From the NCBI RefSeq assembly GCF_044904705.1, contig NZ_JADIKL010000002.1, positions 729,407 to 793,406 of the forward strand: a stretch of DNA of 64,000 bases, in the 5' to 3' direction. The notes beneath the pieces are model-generated. The model had not been told where the DNA came from. It saw nothing but the letters and a program-made list of their open reading frames with translations, and did no database searches. Positions 16,033-26,473 of this stretch are shown piece by piece (the first letter of the stretch is position 1; every line of letters begins with the position of its first letter). Made by a program: the position numbers and the translations under genes. Source of the stretch: Rhodanobacter_A agri. Its GTDB lineage: Bacteria; Pseudomonadota; Gammaproteobacteria; Xanthomonadales; Rhodanobacteraceae.

Positions 16033-19000
16033 TCAGTAGTCGTAGGTCACGCCCAACTGCACGTAGCGCGGGGCTTCCGTGCTGTACGGCATGAGGTAGT
16101 ACGGGTAGGGCTGCGCCGGGGTGTTGCCGTTGTAGCTGGACTGCTGCTGGATGGATTTCTGCTCGTTGAACACGTTGTGCACCTGCAGCTGGAAATCCAG
16201 CTTGTGGCCGGCGAAGGCCGGACGGTAGTCCACCTGCAGGTTCAACTGGTGTGTCCACGGCGTGTTGCCGGTGGCGCCCGGAGGCGAGGGGATGCCGTTG
16301 CACCAGTGGTATGAGCCGCCGTAGCCGCCCGGATCGGTCTGGTTGGGGCCGTAGAAGCCGTAGCAGGACAGCGGCGTGCCGGAGGCGATGCGGTAGGTGC
16401 CGCCTGCGCTCCATTCCGGCGAGATCTGGTAGGAGCCGTACAGGCGCAACTGATGCCGCTGGTTGTTGGCCTGCAAGCCGTTGGCGTACGACATGATCTC
16501 GGGGAAGTCCCACTGGATGGTGGCCGATTGCGAGCTGCCGCCCTGGCCGATGGCCGACGCCACCGGACCTTCGTAGTCGCCGTAGCTGCGCGAGAAGGTG
16601 TAGTCGATCTTGCCCCACCACCTGCCGTCGAACGGATGCTCCAGGTACATGTCCAGCGCGTAGTAGCGGCGCTTGAGCTGTGGCATGTGGAAGTCCGCCC
16701 AGGGGATCTTCACTTCGCTGTAGCCGCCGCTTCCGTTCGGGATGGTCAAGGTGTTGGCGACGCCCGGATTGATCAGGATGCTGCCGAGGACGCCGTTCGG
16801 GTCGACGGTGACACCCTGTGCTGCGGCCGCCTTCTGGATGATGCCGAGATTCTCCGATTCCGAGCCGTACCAGTCGTCGATGGCGCGACCCATCCGGTTG
16901 ACCGTGCCGCTCACGCCGTACACCCAGCTCTGCTCCAGCAGGTTGAACTGCTGCTGCATGCCGAGCACGAACTGGTCCACATACTCCGCCTTGAGGTTCT
17001 GCGACGACACCAGCCTGGGATCGACCGTCGTGCCGTTCTCGCCGTTGACGTAATAGACCCCGTTCGGGAAGGTGGTCGGAATGAGCTGCAACCCTTGCGG
17101 TACGCCGTTGGGGTTGATGCCCGTGTAGCTGAAGTACTGGTTCGTATACAGCGGATTGCTGGCCTCGCGCAGCGCCACGGAGGTGGGCATGGCGAGGTAG
17201 TAGCGGCCGGCGTTACCGAACACCTTCATGCTGGAATCGCCGAACACGTCCCAGCTGAAACCGAGGCGCGGTGCCCACTGCGGCTTGGTCAGGCGCAGGT
17301 AGGGCACGCCATTCGGCGTGTAGTTGGTGAACTGGTCGTTGCGCAGGCCGATGTTCAGCAGCAGGTTGGGCGTGACCTGCCAGTTGTCCTGCAGGTACTG
17401 CGCGCGCTGCACCACGGACACGGTGGCTTCGGTGGTGTACACGTTCTTGGCCACGTAGCAGCCATACGCATTACCGGCGATGGTGCATGGCGTGCCCGGT
17501 CCCACGGTGTAGCCGTTGAGCGACTGGATGTTCACGCCCGGGGTTTGCACACCGTAGGTCCAGGCGTAGCCGGGGCCGCCAAAACCATTGCCATCGTTCT
17601 TGTCGGTATCGGTGTCGTTGTCGATGCCGAACAGGATGTCGTGGTCGCCCAGTTTCCAATCGAGATCGAGGCGCAGGTTGCGTACTTCGGAGGTGTGCTT
17701 GGGGTTGTTCGGCGCACCGGTGCCGTACGGGTTGAAGAGGAACTGGCCGGGGGAGGGCAGGTAAGCCGGGTTTTCCCAGGTGACGCTGTAGGTCGACGGC
17801 AGGCTCTGGCCGATCCTCGCCGCGTCCGAAGCCACCGGCTGGTAGTAGAAATAGCTGCCGTCCATCTTGCCGTAGGTGGCGTTCAACGTCAGGTTGTCGG
17901 TGATGTACGAGGTGTACTTCAGGATCCACAGGTCGAACGTGGTTTTGTCGCGCTGGCCCAGGCTGGAGAGCGCGCCCTGGGTATGCGTCGCGTAGTCGTA
18001 GGTGTAGGTTGCCGACGGGTCGTTGGCGGCCTGGTTGCGGATGCCGGTGATCGATACGCTGTTGCTGGCGTTGATGTTCCAGTCCAGCTTGCCGTAGATC
18101 TTGGGATCGCTGTTCTTCCAGTAGTACATGTAGTTCGTGACGTTCGGCGTATAGGCGTCGACGCTGTGTCCTTGCGACTTGTTGGCCTCGTACGACAGGA
18201 ACATGAACAACGTGTCCTCGATCAGCGGGCCACCGACGTAGGCGTCGTACACCGTGTTCCAGCTGCTGTTGCCGCGGCGGTATTCGTAGATCTGCCCCGG
18301 TTGCTGCCAGGCGTACACGTTGTTCGGGTTGGCCCAGTAGTAATTCTCGGTGCTGCTCTTGGCGAATGCCGGCTGCCAGATGGCCTGTGCGCCGAAGTGC
18401 CATTCGTTGGTGCCGCTTTTGCCCACCTGGCTGATTACGCCGCCGGCCGAACGGCCGTACATGGCGCCGTAGCCGCTGGTGAGAGTCTGCTGCTGGTCGA
18501 TGGAGCCGTAGGGCAATGTGATGCCGCCGGTGTTGCTGAGCGGATCGGAGGTATTGAAGCCGTTGATGTAATAGGCGTTCTCGACGATGGACGAGCCGTT
18601 GAACGAGATCACCGGCTCGCCCGTGGGGCCGCCGCCCAGTTTGGCTGCACCGGACACGGTGCCCGGCGCGAGCAGGGCGATGGAGCCCGAGTTGCGCGCC
18701 ACCGGCAGCTCGGTCAGCTGCTTCGCGGTGATGGTGAGGTTCTGGGTGGTGGAGCTCACGTCGATCGCGGGCAACGCACTCGCTGTCACAGTGACTGTGC
18801 TCAGCGACTTCGCATTCGCTTCGCCACGCTGCACGAAGTCTGCTTCGGACGCGCCGCCGGCCGCCGGATTGATGTGGTCGTGCGACTGCACCACGGCGCC
18901 GTTCTGGACGAGGCTGACCGTGTAATCGCCAACCGGGACGGTCACCGAATAGTGGCCGGTGCTGTCCACCGGCACGGTGCGGTTGAAGCCGGAGCCACCG

Positions 19001-19170
19001 GTGACCTGCACGGTTGCGCCGGAGGTGGGCGCGCTGCCGAAGATGGTGCCGGTGGTGGCTTGCGCGAACACCTGGCCGGTTACGCTGACACCGGCAACGA
19101 TAGCCACGGCCAATGCCGTGCGGCGCAACGCCAAGGCGCGCGCGCACCGATCAAATTTCATGACGTTCAT
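16033..19170 (-). CDS. TonB-dependent receptor, Oar-like (TBDR1)
   Basis: Large outer-membrane receptor of 1,045 residues. Signal peptide about 1-37 (hydrophobic core AVAIVAGVSVTG, cleavage near VFA-Q); a carboxypeptidase-regulatory-like beta domain (about 38-110, TTGTIFGSAP to SEADFV); a TonB-box-like segment LSTVTVTA; plug domain (about 125-250, ENAYYINGF, SGYGAMYGRSAGGVI); then a 22-strand-type barrel ending in LGVTYDY, with the C-terminal aromatic residue needed for Bam assembly. The start 19170 lies behind GGGGAG; an upstream frame to 19224 is unlikely. It is strongly similar along its length to TBDR4 at 54,301. No sulfotransferase lies beside it, unlike the three other receptors. Confidence 0.92.
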   Translation of the reverse strand: MNVMKFDRCARALALRRTALAVAIVAGVSVTGQVFAQATTGTIFGSAPTSGATVQVTGGSGFNRTVPVDSTGHYSVTVPVGDYTVSLVQNGAVVQSHDHINPAAGGASEADFVQRGEANAKSLSTVTVTASALPAIDVSSTTQNLTITAKQLTELPVARNSGSIALLAPGTVSGAAKLGGGPTGEPVISFNGSSIVENAYYINGFNTSDPLSNTGGITLPYGSIDQQQTLTSGYGAMYGRSAGGVISQVGKSGTNEWHFGAQAIWQPAFAKSSTENYYWANPNNVYAWQQPGQIYEYRRGNSSWNTVYDAYVGGPLIEDTLFMFLSYEANKSQGHSVDAYTPNVTNYMYYWKNSDPKIYGKLDWNINASNSVSITGIRNQAANDPSATYTYDYATHTQGALSSLGQRDKTTFDLWILKYTSYITDNLTLNATYGKMDGSYFYYQPVASDAARIGQSLPSTYSVTWENPAYLPSPGQFLFNPYGTGAPNNPKHTSEVRNLRLDLDWKLGDHDILFGIDNDTDTDKNDGNGFGGPGYAWTYGVQTPGVNIQSLNGYTVGPGTPCTIAGNAYGCYVAKNVYTTEATVSVVQRAQYLQDNWQVTPNLLLNIGLRNDQFTNYTPNGVPYLRLTKPQWAPRLGFSWDVFGDSSMKVFGNAGRYYLAMPTSVALREASNPLYTNQYFSYTGINPNGVPQGLQLIPTTFPNGVYYVNGENGTTVDPRLVSSQNLKAEYVDQFVLGMQQQFNLLEQSWVYGVSGTVNRMGRAIDDWYGSESENLGIIQKAAAAQGVTVDPNGVLGSILINPGVANTLTIPNGSGGYSEVKIPWADFHMPQLKRRYYALDMYLEHPFDGRWWGKIDYTFSRSYGDYEGPVASAIGQGGSSQSATIQWDFPEIMSYANGLQANNQRHQLRLYGSYQISPEWSAGGTYRIASGTPLSCYGFYGPNQTDPGGYGGSYHWCNGIPSPPGATGNTPWTHQLNLQVDYRPAFAGHKLDFQLQVHNVFNEQKSIQQQSSYNGNTPAQPYPYYLMPYSTEAPRYVQLGVTYDY

Positions 19171-19222
19171 GAGATGTAAGGACTCCCCAGTGAAAGGCCG
19201 GTTTCTCCCGAATGCGCGAAAC

Positions 19223-19256
19223 ACGGCATCCCCATGCCGTCGTAACGTTGGTTACG
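19223..19256 (-). promoter_or_regulatory. Tandem hairpins in the TBDR1 leader
   Basis: Two adjacent perfect inverted repeats just upstream of the TBDR1 ribosome-binding site: ACGGCAT-CCCC-ATGCCGT (19223-19240) and CGTAAC-GTTG-GTTACG (19241-19256), abutting with no gap. They would form two stem-loops in the 5-prime leader about 55-90 bases before the ATG. Confidence 0.55.
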
Positions 19257-19303
19257 GCATTCGGAAGAAACGGATTATTTGTTGCCAAGAAAGATGGGTT
19301 TTA

Positions 19304-19319
19304 AGTCGCTGCAGCGACT
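19304..19319 (-). promoter_or_regulatory. 16-bp perfect palindrome, candidate operator upstream of TBDR1
   Basis: AGTCGCTGCAGCGACT is its own reverse complement, lies 134 bases upstream of the TBDR1 start, and is next to AT-rich sequence. It has the size and symmetry of a dimeric repressor site, though no promoter can be placed with confidence. Confidence 0.45.
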
Positions 19320-19510
19320 ACGACCGTCTCGGTGGAGTTAATACCGAAACCTGCGAATTCCGTTTCGCATGTCAGGCACGGTATATCGCGATCAGCGCGC
19401 TTGTCGCGGCGCGATGCTGCATTGAGAATGCGGAAAATGACACAAAGGATTTAATGCGGCATTTTTACGACGAAGTCGGCATAAACATGTTTTTGAAGCT
19501 TCTGGCCTGG

Positions 19511-19546
19511 CCTGTCATTCCGGCGAAGACCTGGATCCGGTGTCTG
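19511..19546. repeat. Dispersed repeat signature (GTCATTCCGGCGAA type)
   Basis: The stretch contains GTCATTCCGGCGAAGACC, a motif seen in many proteobacterial genomes as an intergenic dispersed repeat. A related GGGAATGACAGGT occurs at about 57,572-57,584. Only the signature is visible; no full repeat unit was delimited. Confidence 0.4.
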
Positions 19547-20070
19547 TGATCGTTCGGGTGCAAAACCGCCATCGTGCATCGGCGTTCGCCGGTGCCGCGG
19601 CGACGACAGGCAGCCTCGGTCACCGCGGCGGCATTCCACAAGCCCCGGCCGAACGCTTGGTTGTACTGGCCCGGCACCGCCGAGTACGCGGCCTCCTTCC
19701 GTGAGAGGTAGCCATCGAGGCAATTGCCCCGGTCTTTTCGCCTGCGCTGAGCCGATGTCGTAGCGGGTCTGCGGCTGGATATGGGGCGGAGTGCCGCTTT
19801 GCAGGATCTGCGCATACGTACCGGCCAGCGGTGGCACGGTAAGACGGGTGTTGAGTCCTCCATCCAGTGTATGAGCTGACAACATATTGAAAATTAAAGA
19901 AATAGTAGGTTTGCGATCCCCTTGTCCGCGCCTTGATGACGGGTTCAAGGGATGGGCACCTTTTGGGGTGCGAGCTGACATCGTCTGGGCGCTTTCGGCG
20001 GCAGGATGGACAAGCGGACCTTATTTCTGTACGATTCGGTTCACTAAAAAGCCGTGAACTATCCGCGGCT

Positions 20071-20097
20071 TTAGCACTCCAACCACCAGAGTGCTAA
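20071..20097 (+). promoter_or_regulatory. Perfect CIRCE operator (HrcA site) upstream of rpoH
   Basis: TTAGCACTC at 20071-20079, a 9-base spacer, and GAGTGCTAA at 20089-20097: an exact match to the CIRCE consensus bound by the heat-shock repressor HrcA. It lies 28 bases before the rpoH ATG, in the position of a transcription start or early leader, so bound HrcA should repress rpoH. A smaller repeat, GTTCAC-N9-GTGAAC, lies just upstream (20039-20059). Confidence 0.92.
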
Positions 20098-20125
20098 CCT
20101 GAAGCCCTTGCACCGGAGGTTTCAC

Positions 20126-20983
20126 ATGTCCCAAGCCTTGGCGACCACCAACCTGTCGCTGCCCAGCGTGGTCGGCAGCCTGGATGCCTACATCTCGGCC
20201 GTGCACCGTATTCCGGTGCTGAGCCAGGAGGAGGAGCAGGCGCTGTCGCGTAGTTACAACGTGGAAGAGGATCTCTCGGCCGCCAAGAAGTTGGTGATGT
20301 CGCACCTGCGTTTCGTGGTGCACGTGGCGCGTGGCTATTCCGGCTACGGTCTGCAGCTGTCCGACCTGATCCAGGAAGGCAACATCGGCCTGATGAAGGC
20401 GGTGAAGCGTTTCGACCCGGACCAGGGCGTGCGCCTGGTCAGTTTCGCGGTGCATTGGATTCGCGCCGAGATGCACGAGTTCATCCTGAAGAACTGGCGC
20501 ATCGTCAAGGTCGCCACCACAAAGGCGCAGCGCAAGCTGTTCTTCAATCTGCGCAAGAGCAAGAAGCGCCTGGGATGGATGAACGCGGCCGAGGTCAGGG
20601 CGGTAGCGCAGGATCTGGGCGTGCCCGAGGCCACCGTGCGCGAAATGGAGTCCCGTCTGTCCGGGCGCGACATCGGCTTCGAGGCGCCGGCGGATGCCGA
20701 CGACGACGCCAAGCCGGCACCGGAGGCCTTCCTGATCGACGAAGGCGCGGACCCGTACGACAACGTGGCCGAGGCCGACCAGTCCGACAACCAGCTGGCG
20801 ACGCTGTCCACCGCCATGGAGAAGCTGGACGAGCGCTCGCGCCACATCATCCAGCGCCGCTGGCTGGACGAAGACAAGGCGACGCTGCAGGAGCTGGCCG
20901 ATGAATACGGCGTTTCCGCCGAGCGCATCCGCCAGGTCGAGGCGAACGCGATGAAGAAGATGCGCGGACTGTTCGCCGCCTGA
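20126..20983 (+). CDS. rpoH: Heat-shock sigma factor RpoH (sigma-32)
   Basis: Sigma-70-family factor that directs RNA polymerase to heat-shock promoters. 285 residues, the usual size. Region 2 (LRFVVHVARGYSGYGLQLSDLIQEGNIGLMKA) with the core-binding helix; the RpoH box QRKLFFNLRK, diagnostic of sigma-32; region 4 helix-turn-helix (TLQELADEYGVSAERIRQVE). The ATG at 20126 lies five bases after GGAGGT (20115-20120); an upstream start at 20108 has no RBS. It is preceded by a perfect CIRCE element. A terminator follows at 21015-21041, so it is monocistronic. Confidence 0.97.
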   Translation: MSQALATTNLSLPSVVGSLDAYISAVHRIPVLSQEEEQALSRSYNVEEDLSAAKKLVMSHLRFVVHVARGYSGYGLQLSDLIQEGNIGLMKAVKRFDPDQGVRLVSFAVHWIRAEMHEFILKNWRIVKVATTKAQRKLFFNLRKSKKRLGWMNAAEVRAVAQDLGVPEATVREMESRLSGRDIGFEAPADADDDAKPAPEAFLIDEGADPYDNVAEADQSDNQLATLSTAMEKLDERSRHIIQRRWLDEDKATLQELADEYGVSAERIRQVEANAMKKMRGLFAA

Positions 20984-21014
20984 TCCGGCTCCCGGCCGGC
21001 GGTGCTACGGTTGG

Positions 21015-21041
21015 AACGGCCTCCCCGCGGAGGCCGTTTCC
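21015..21041 (+). terminator. rpoH terminator
   Basis: A 10-bp perfect stem, AACGGCCTCC with GGAGGCCGTT around a CCGC loop, followed by TCCGTTCC. The T-run is weak but the stem is strong, and the next gene starts at 21087 with its own site. Confidence 0.7.
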
Positions 21042-21086
21042 GTTCCGGAAGCCGGGCGGCCATTCTGCAGCCACGCTGGAATCGCG

Positions 21087-21747
21087 ATGCCACGCATCCT
21101 GGTCATCGAAGACGACGAAGTCACCGCGCGCGAGATCGTCGCCGAGCTGGGCGCGCACGGCATGGCGACGGACTGGGCCGCCACCGGCTGCGCCGGTCTG
21201 GAGCGGGCGCTGGCCGGTGGCTACGACCTGATCACGCTGGACCGCATGCTGCCGGGCATGAGCGGCATCGACGTCATCACCGCGTTGCGCGAGCACCGGA
21301 TGGACACGCCGGTGCTGATGATCAGCGCATTGAGCGAAGTGGACGAGCGTGTGCGCGGCCTGCGCGCCGGCGGCGACGACTATCTCACCAAGCCGTTCGC
21401 GCCCGACGAGATGGCGGCGCGGGTCGAAGTGCTGTTGCGGCGGCACCGGCCACAGGCGGAAAATCGGCTGCGCGTGGCCGACCTGGAACTCGATCTGGTG
21501 CGGCACGTCGCGCTGCGCGGCGGCCAGCCGCTGTCGTTGCTGCCCACGGAATACCGGCTGCTGGAGTTCCTCATGCGCAATTCCGGCCAGGTGCTCAGCC
21601 GCACGATGATCTTCGAGCACGTCTGGGGCTTCCATTTCGATCCGGGCACCAATGTGATCGACGTGCACATCGGTCGCCTGCGCCGCAAGATCGACGTCGC
21701 GGGGCTGCCCGCGCTGATCCATACCGTGCGCGGCTCGGGGTATCGCC

Positions 21748-21764
<17 letters not shown>
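21087..21764 (+). CDS. OmpR/PhoB-family response regulator
   Basis: 225 residues. N-terminal receiver with acidic pair (VIEDDE), phosphoacceptor Asp 52 (LITLDRMLPG), Ser in LMISAL and Lys in YLTKPF; C-terminal winged helix (about 125-222, LLPTEYRLLEFLMRNSG, HVWGFHFDPGTNVIDVHIGRLRRKI). Its end overlaps the sensor kinase start by 17 bases, and the RND pump genes follow within 130 bases of that kinase, suggesting that the pair controls the pump. No close E. coli counterpart can be named. Confidence 0.93.
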
Positions 21765-23133
<1,369 letters not shown>

Positions 23134-23266
23134 CGGATATCTCTTTGGCGGGAGAAGAGGGCGGCCGGCTAGATGAAATTATCTTCATCCGTCCGGGCGC
23201 TCCGCATTGCGGCCCGCGTGAGAAAATTTGCGCGACGCACCATCCGCCCTCGGGAATCCCCACCCC

Positions 23267-26200
23267 ATGATAGGCCTAGTCCGGATCGCGCTTTCGCGGC
23301 CGTATACCTTTGTCGTCTTCTCGCTGCTCATCTTGATCACCGGTGCGCTGGCCGCTCTGCGCATGCCGGTGGATATCTTCCCGAGCATCAACATTCCGGT
23401 GATCGCGGTGGCCTGGCAGTACACCGGCCTGCCGCCCGACCAGATGGCCGGACGTATCGATACGCCGTTTGAGCGCGCGCTCACCACCACGGTGGACAAC
23501 ATCGAGCACATCGAGGCGAACTCGTACAACACCTTCGGCATCATCAAGATCTTCTTCCACCCGTCGGCCAACATCGCCATCGCCAACGCGCAGGTCACCG
23601 CGATCGCGCAGACCTTGCTCAAGCAGATGCCGCCGGGCACCACGCCGCCGCTGATCATCAACTACAGCGCCTCGACCGTGCCCATCATCCAGCTGGCGCT
23701 GTCTGGCAAGGGCCTCAGCGAGCAGAACCTGACCGATCTCGGCATCAACCAGGTACGTACCCGGCTGGTGACGGTGGAGGGCGCGGGCATTCCGTATCCG
23801 TTCGGCGGCAAGACGCCGCAGGTGATGTTCGACCTCGATCCTGCCGCGCTGCAGGCGCGCGGCCTCACCGGCAACGACGTCGCCAATGCGCTGGCCGCGC
23901 AGAACCTGCTGACGCCCGTGGGTACGCAGAAGGTCGGCGACACCGAGTACGTGGTCAACCTGAACAACGCGCCGTCGGGGCTGGAAGACCTCGCCAACCT
24001 GCCGATCAAATCGGTGAACGGCGCGATGGTCTACATGCGCGATGTGGCCAACGTGCATTTCGGCAGCGCGGTGCAGACCAACATGGTGCACGTGGACGGC
24101 AGCCGCTCGATCCTGCTCAGCGTGTTCAAGAGTGGCACCACTTCCACCCTGGACATCATCAGCGGCATCAAGAAGATGCTGGCGGAGATCCGGCCGTCGC
24201 TGCCCGACGCATTGCAGGTCAAGCCGGTGGGCGACCAGTCGGTGTTCGTCAGCGCGGCGGTGAGCGGCGTGATCCGCGAAGGCGTGATCGCGGCGGCGCT
24301 GACCAGTCTGATGATCTTGTTGTTCCTCGGCAGCTGGCGCTCGACCGTGATCATCGCCGTGTCGATCCCTCTGGCGGTACTGGGTTCGGTCGCCATGCTG
24401 TCGGCGTTGGGCGAGACGCTCAACATCATGACCCTGGGCGGTTTGGCGCTGGCGGTGGGCATCCTGGTCGACGACGCCACGGTGACCATCGAGAACATCA
24501 ACTGGCACCTGGAACACGGCAAGAACGTGGAAGCCGCGATCATGGACGGTGCGGCGCAGATCGTGACGCCGGCCTTCGTCTCGCTGCTGTGCATCTGCAT
24601 CGTGTTCGTGCCGATGTTCTTCCTGCAAGGCGTGGCGCGCTACCTGTTCGTGCCGATGGCCGAGTCGGTGATGTTCGCGATGATCTGCTCGTTCTTCCTG
24701 TCGCGCACGCTGGTGCCGACGATGGCGAAGTACCTGCTCAAACCGCATGCGTCGCATACCGACGAGCACGGCACCAACGCGGAGCTGCCACCGTCGCGCA
24801 ATCCGCTGGTGCGCTTCCAGCGCCGCTTCGAGGCGGGGTTTGAGAGGATCCGTCGCGGCTACCACGGCCTGCTCGAACTGGCGCTGCAACATCGGCGCGT
24901 ATTCACGATGGGCTTCCTGGCCTTCGTGGTGCTGTCGTTCGCGCTAGCGCCGTTCCTGGGCCGCAACTTCTTCCCGTCGGTGGATGCCGGCCAGATGCTG
25001 CTCCACGTACGTGTGCGCGTCGGCACGCGGCTGGAGGACACCGCCGCGAAGTTCGGCCGCATCGAGCAGGCCATCCGCCAGGTCATCCCGGCGAAGGACC
25101 TGGATACGATGGCCGACAATATCGGCGCGCCGTTCCTGTCGTCGATCAACACCATCTACAACAACACCGGCACGATCGGCGAGCAGGACGGCGACATCCA
25201 GATCGCGCTGCGCGAAGGTCATGCGCCGACGGACGATTACGTGAAGCGCCTGCGCGAGGAACTGCCGAAGCGCTTCCCCGGCGTGACCTTCTCGTTCCTG
25301 CCCGCCGACATCGTCAGCCAGATCCTCAACTTCGGCACGCCGGCCCCGATCGAGCTGCAGGTGCGTGGCCGCGATCTGCCGGCCGACTTCGCCTACGCCA
25401 ACACGTTGCTGGCGCAGGTTCGCCGCGTCACCGGCGTGGCCGACGCGCGCATCCAGCAGTCGCAGTCGCTGCCCACGGTGAACGTGGACCTCGACCGCAC
25501 GCGCGCACAATACGTCGGCGCCACCCCGCGCGATGTCACCAACAGCATGGTGGTGAACCTGGCCGGCAGCAGCCAGGTGGCGCCGACCTTCTGGCTCAAC
25601 CCGAAGAACGGCATCACTTATCCCATCGTGATGCAGACGCCGCAGTACCGCATGGACACTTCCGCCGCGCTGGCCGACATGCCGGTCAACGCCGCAGGCA
25701 GTCCGACCACGGTGCTCGGCGGTATCGCCGACATCAAGTACGACCGCGCCAACGCGGTGGTGTCCGAGTACAACATCCAGCCGATGGTGCAGATCTTCGC
25801 CAGCACGCAAGGGCGTGACCTCGGCGCGGTGGCCGCCGACATCCAGAAGATCATCCATGCCAACGCCAAGGACGCGCCCAAGGGGGCTACCGTGGCCTTG
25901 CTCGGCCAGGTCGAGACCATGAACGGCGCGTACGAGGGCCTGCTGTTCGGCCTGCTCGGCGCGATCGCGCTGATCTACTTCCTGATCGTAGTGAACTTCC
26001 AGTCCTGGGCCGATCCATTCGTGATCATCACCGCGTTGCCCGCCGCGCTGGCCGGCATCGTGTGGATGCTGTTCGCCAGCCACACCACGCTATCGGTGCC
26101 GGCGCTCACCGGGGCGATCATGTGCATGGGTGTGGCCACCGCCAACTCGATCCTGGTGGTGAGCTTCTGCCGTGAGCGGCTGGACGAACACGGCGACGCG

Positions 26201-26473
26201 GCGCGGGCCGCGCTGGAGGCCGGTTTCGTGCGATTCCGCCCGGTTTGCATGACGGCGCTGGCGATGGTGATCGGCATGTTGCCGATGGCGCTTGCGTTGG
26301 GCGAGGGCGGCGAGCAGAACGCGCCGCTCGGCCGCGCGGTGATCGGTGGCCTGGTGTTCGCCACGGTGTCCACCCTGTTCTTCGTCCCTGTCGTGTTCAG
26401 CATCATCCATCGGCGCTATGGCGAGAAGCATGCGCCGCAAGGCCATCCCGGAGAGATCCATGTCCCAGCTTGA
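23267..26473 (+). CDS. RND efflux permease (AcrB/MdtB-like)
   Basis: 1,068-residue inner-membrane proton-driven pump of the hydrophobe/amphiphile efflux family. TM1 (SRPYTFVVFSLLILITG), the two large periplasmic loops, and in TM4 the proton-relay pair in GILVDDATVTIEN. A second half with TM7-12 repeats the layout (LFGLLGAIALIYFLIVVNFQSW to FFVPVVFSIIHRRYG). The ATG at 23267 gives MIGLVRIALSRPY, typical of the family; its RBS is weak. The stop overlaps the adaptor start by 14 bases. Substrates cannot be inferred from sequence alone. Confidence 0.93.
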   Translation: MIGLVRIALSRPYTFVVFSLLILITGALAALRMPVDIFPSINIPVIAVAWQYTGLPPDQMAGRIDTPFERALTTTVDNIEHIEANSYNTFGIIKIFFHPSANIAIANAQVTAIAQTLLKQMPPGTTPPLIINYSASTVPIIQLALSGKGLSEQNLTDLGINQVRTRLVTVEGAGIPYPFGGKTPQVMFDLDPAALQARGLTGNDVANALAAQNLLTPVGTQKVGDTEYVVNLNNAPSGLEDLANLPIKSVNGAMVYMRDVANVHFGSAVQTNMVHVDGSRSILLSVFKSGTTSTLDIISGIKKMLAEIRPSLPDALQVKPVGDQSVFVSAAVSGVIREGVIAAALTSLMILLFLGSWRSTVIIAVSIPLAVLGSVAMLSALGETLNIMTLGGLALAVGILVDDATVTIENINWHLEHGKNVEAAIMDGAAQIVTPAFVSLLCICIVFVPMFFLQGVARYLFVPMAESVMFAMICSFFLSRTLVPTMAKYLLKPHASHTDEHGTNAELPPSRNPLVRFQRRFEAGFERIRRGYHGLLELALQHRRVFTMGFLAFVVLSFALAPFLGRNFFPSVDAGQMLLHVRVRVGTRLEDTAAKFGRIEQAIRQVIPAKDLDTMADNIGAPFLSSINTIYNNTGTIGEQDGDIQIALREGHAPTDDYVKRLREELPKRFPGVTFSFLPADIVSQILNFGTPAPIELQVRGRDLPADFAYANTLLAQVRRVTGVADARIQQSQSLPTVNVDLDRTRAQYVGATPRDVTNSMVVNLAGSSQVAPTFWLNPKNGITYPIVMQTPQYRMDTSAALADMPVNAAGSPTTVLGGIADIKYDRANAVVSEYNIQPMVQIFASTQGRDLGAVAADIQKIIHANAKDAPKGATVALLGQVETMNGAYEGLLFGLLGAIALIYFLIVVNFQSWADPFVIITALPAALAGIVWMLFASHTTLSVPALTGAIMCMGVATANSILVVSFCRERLDEHGDAARAALEAGFVRFRPVCMTALAMVIGMLPMALALGEGGEQNAPLGRAVIGGLVFATVSTLFFVPVVFSIIHRRYGEKHAPQGHPGEIHVPA

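Larger units (their letters stand above)
19171..20125. other. TBDR1-rpoH intergenic region
   Basis: 955 bases between two divergent genes. The TBDR1 side holds two small leader hairpins (19223-19256) and a 16-bp palindrome (19304-19319). The middle (about 19,460-19,870) has open minus-strand frames of up to 176 residues lacking an RBS, including stretches such as CLDGYLSRKEAAYSAV that look protein-like; it may be a decayed gene. A scattered-repeat signature occurs at 19,511. The rpoH side contains a short AT-rich stretch (19,880-19,910) and the CIRCE operator. Confidence 0.5.

Noticed and set aside
16453..19179. A 908-codon open frame on the strand opposite TBDR1; similar long frames lie opposite TBDR2, TBDR4 and the M3 peptidase.
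   Set aside because: High GC and strong codon bias make long antisense frames common. These carry His/Arg/Val/Leu-rich nonsense with no domain, while the opposite frame encodes a recognisable protein.
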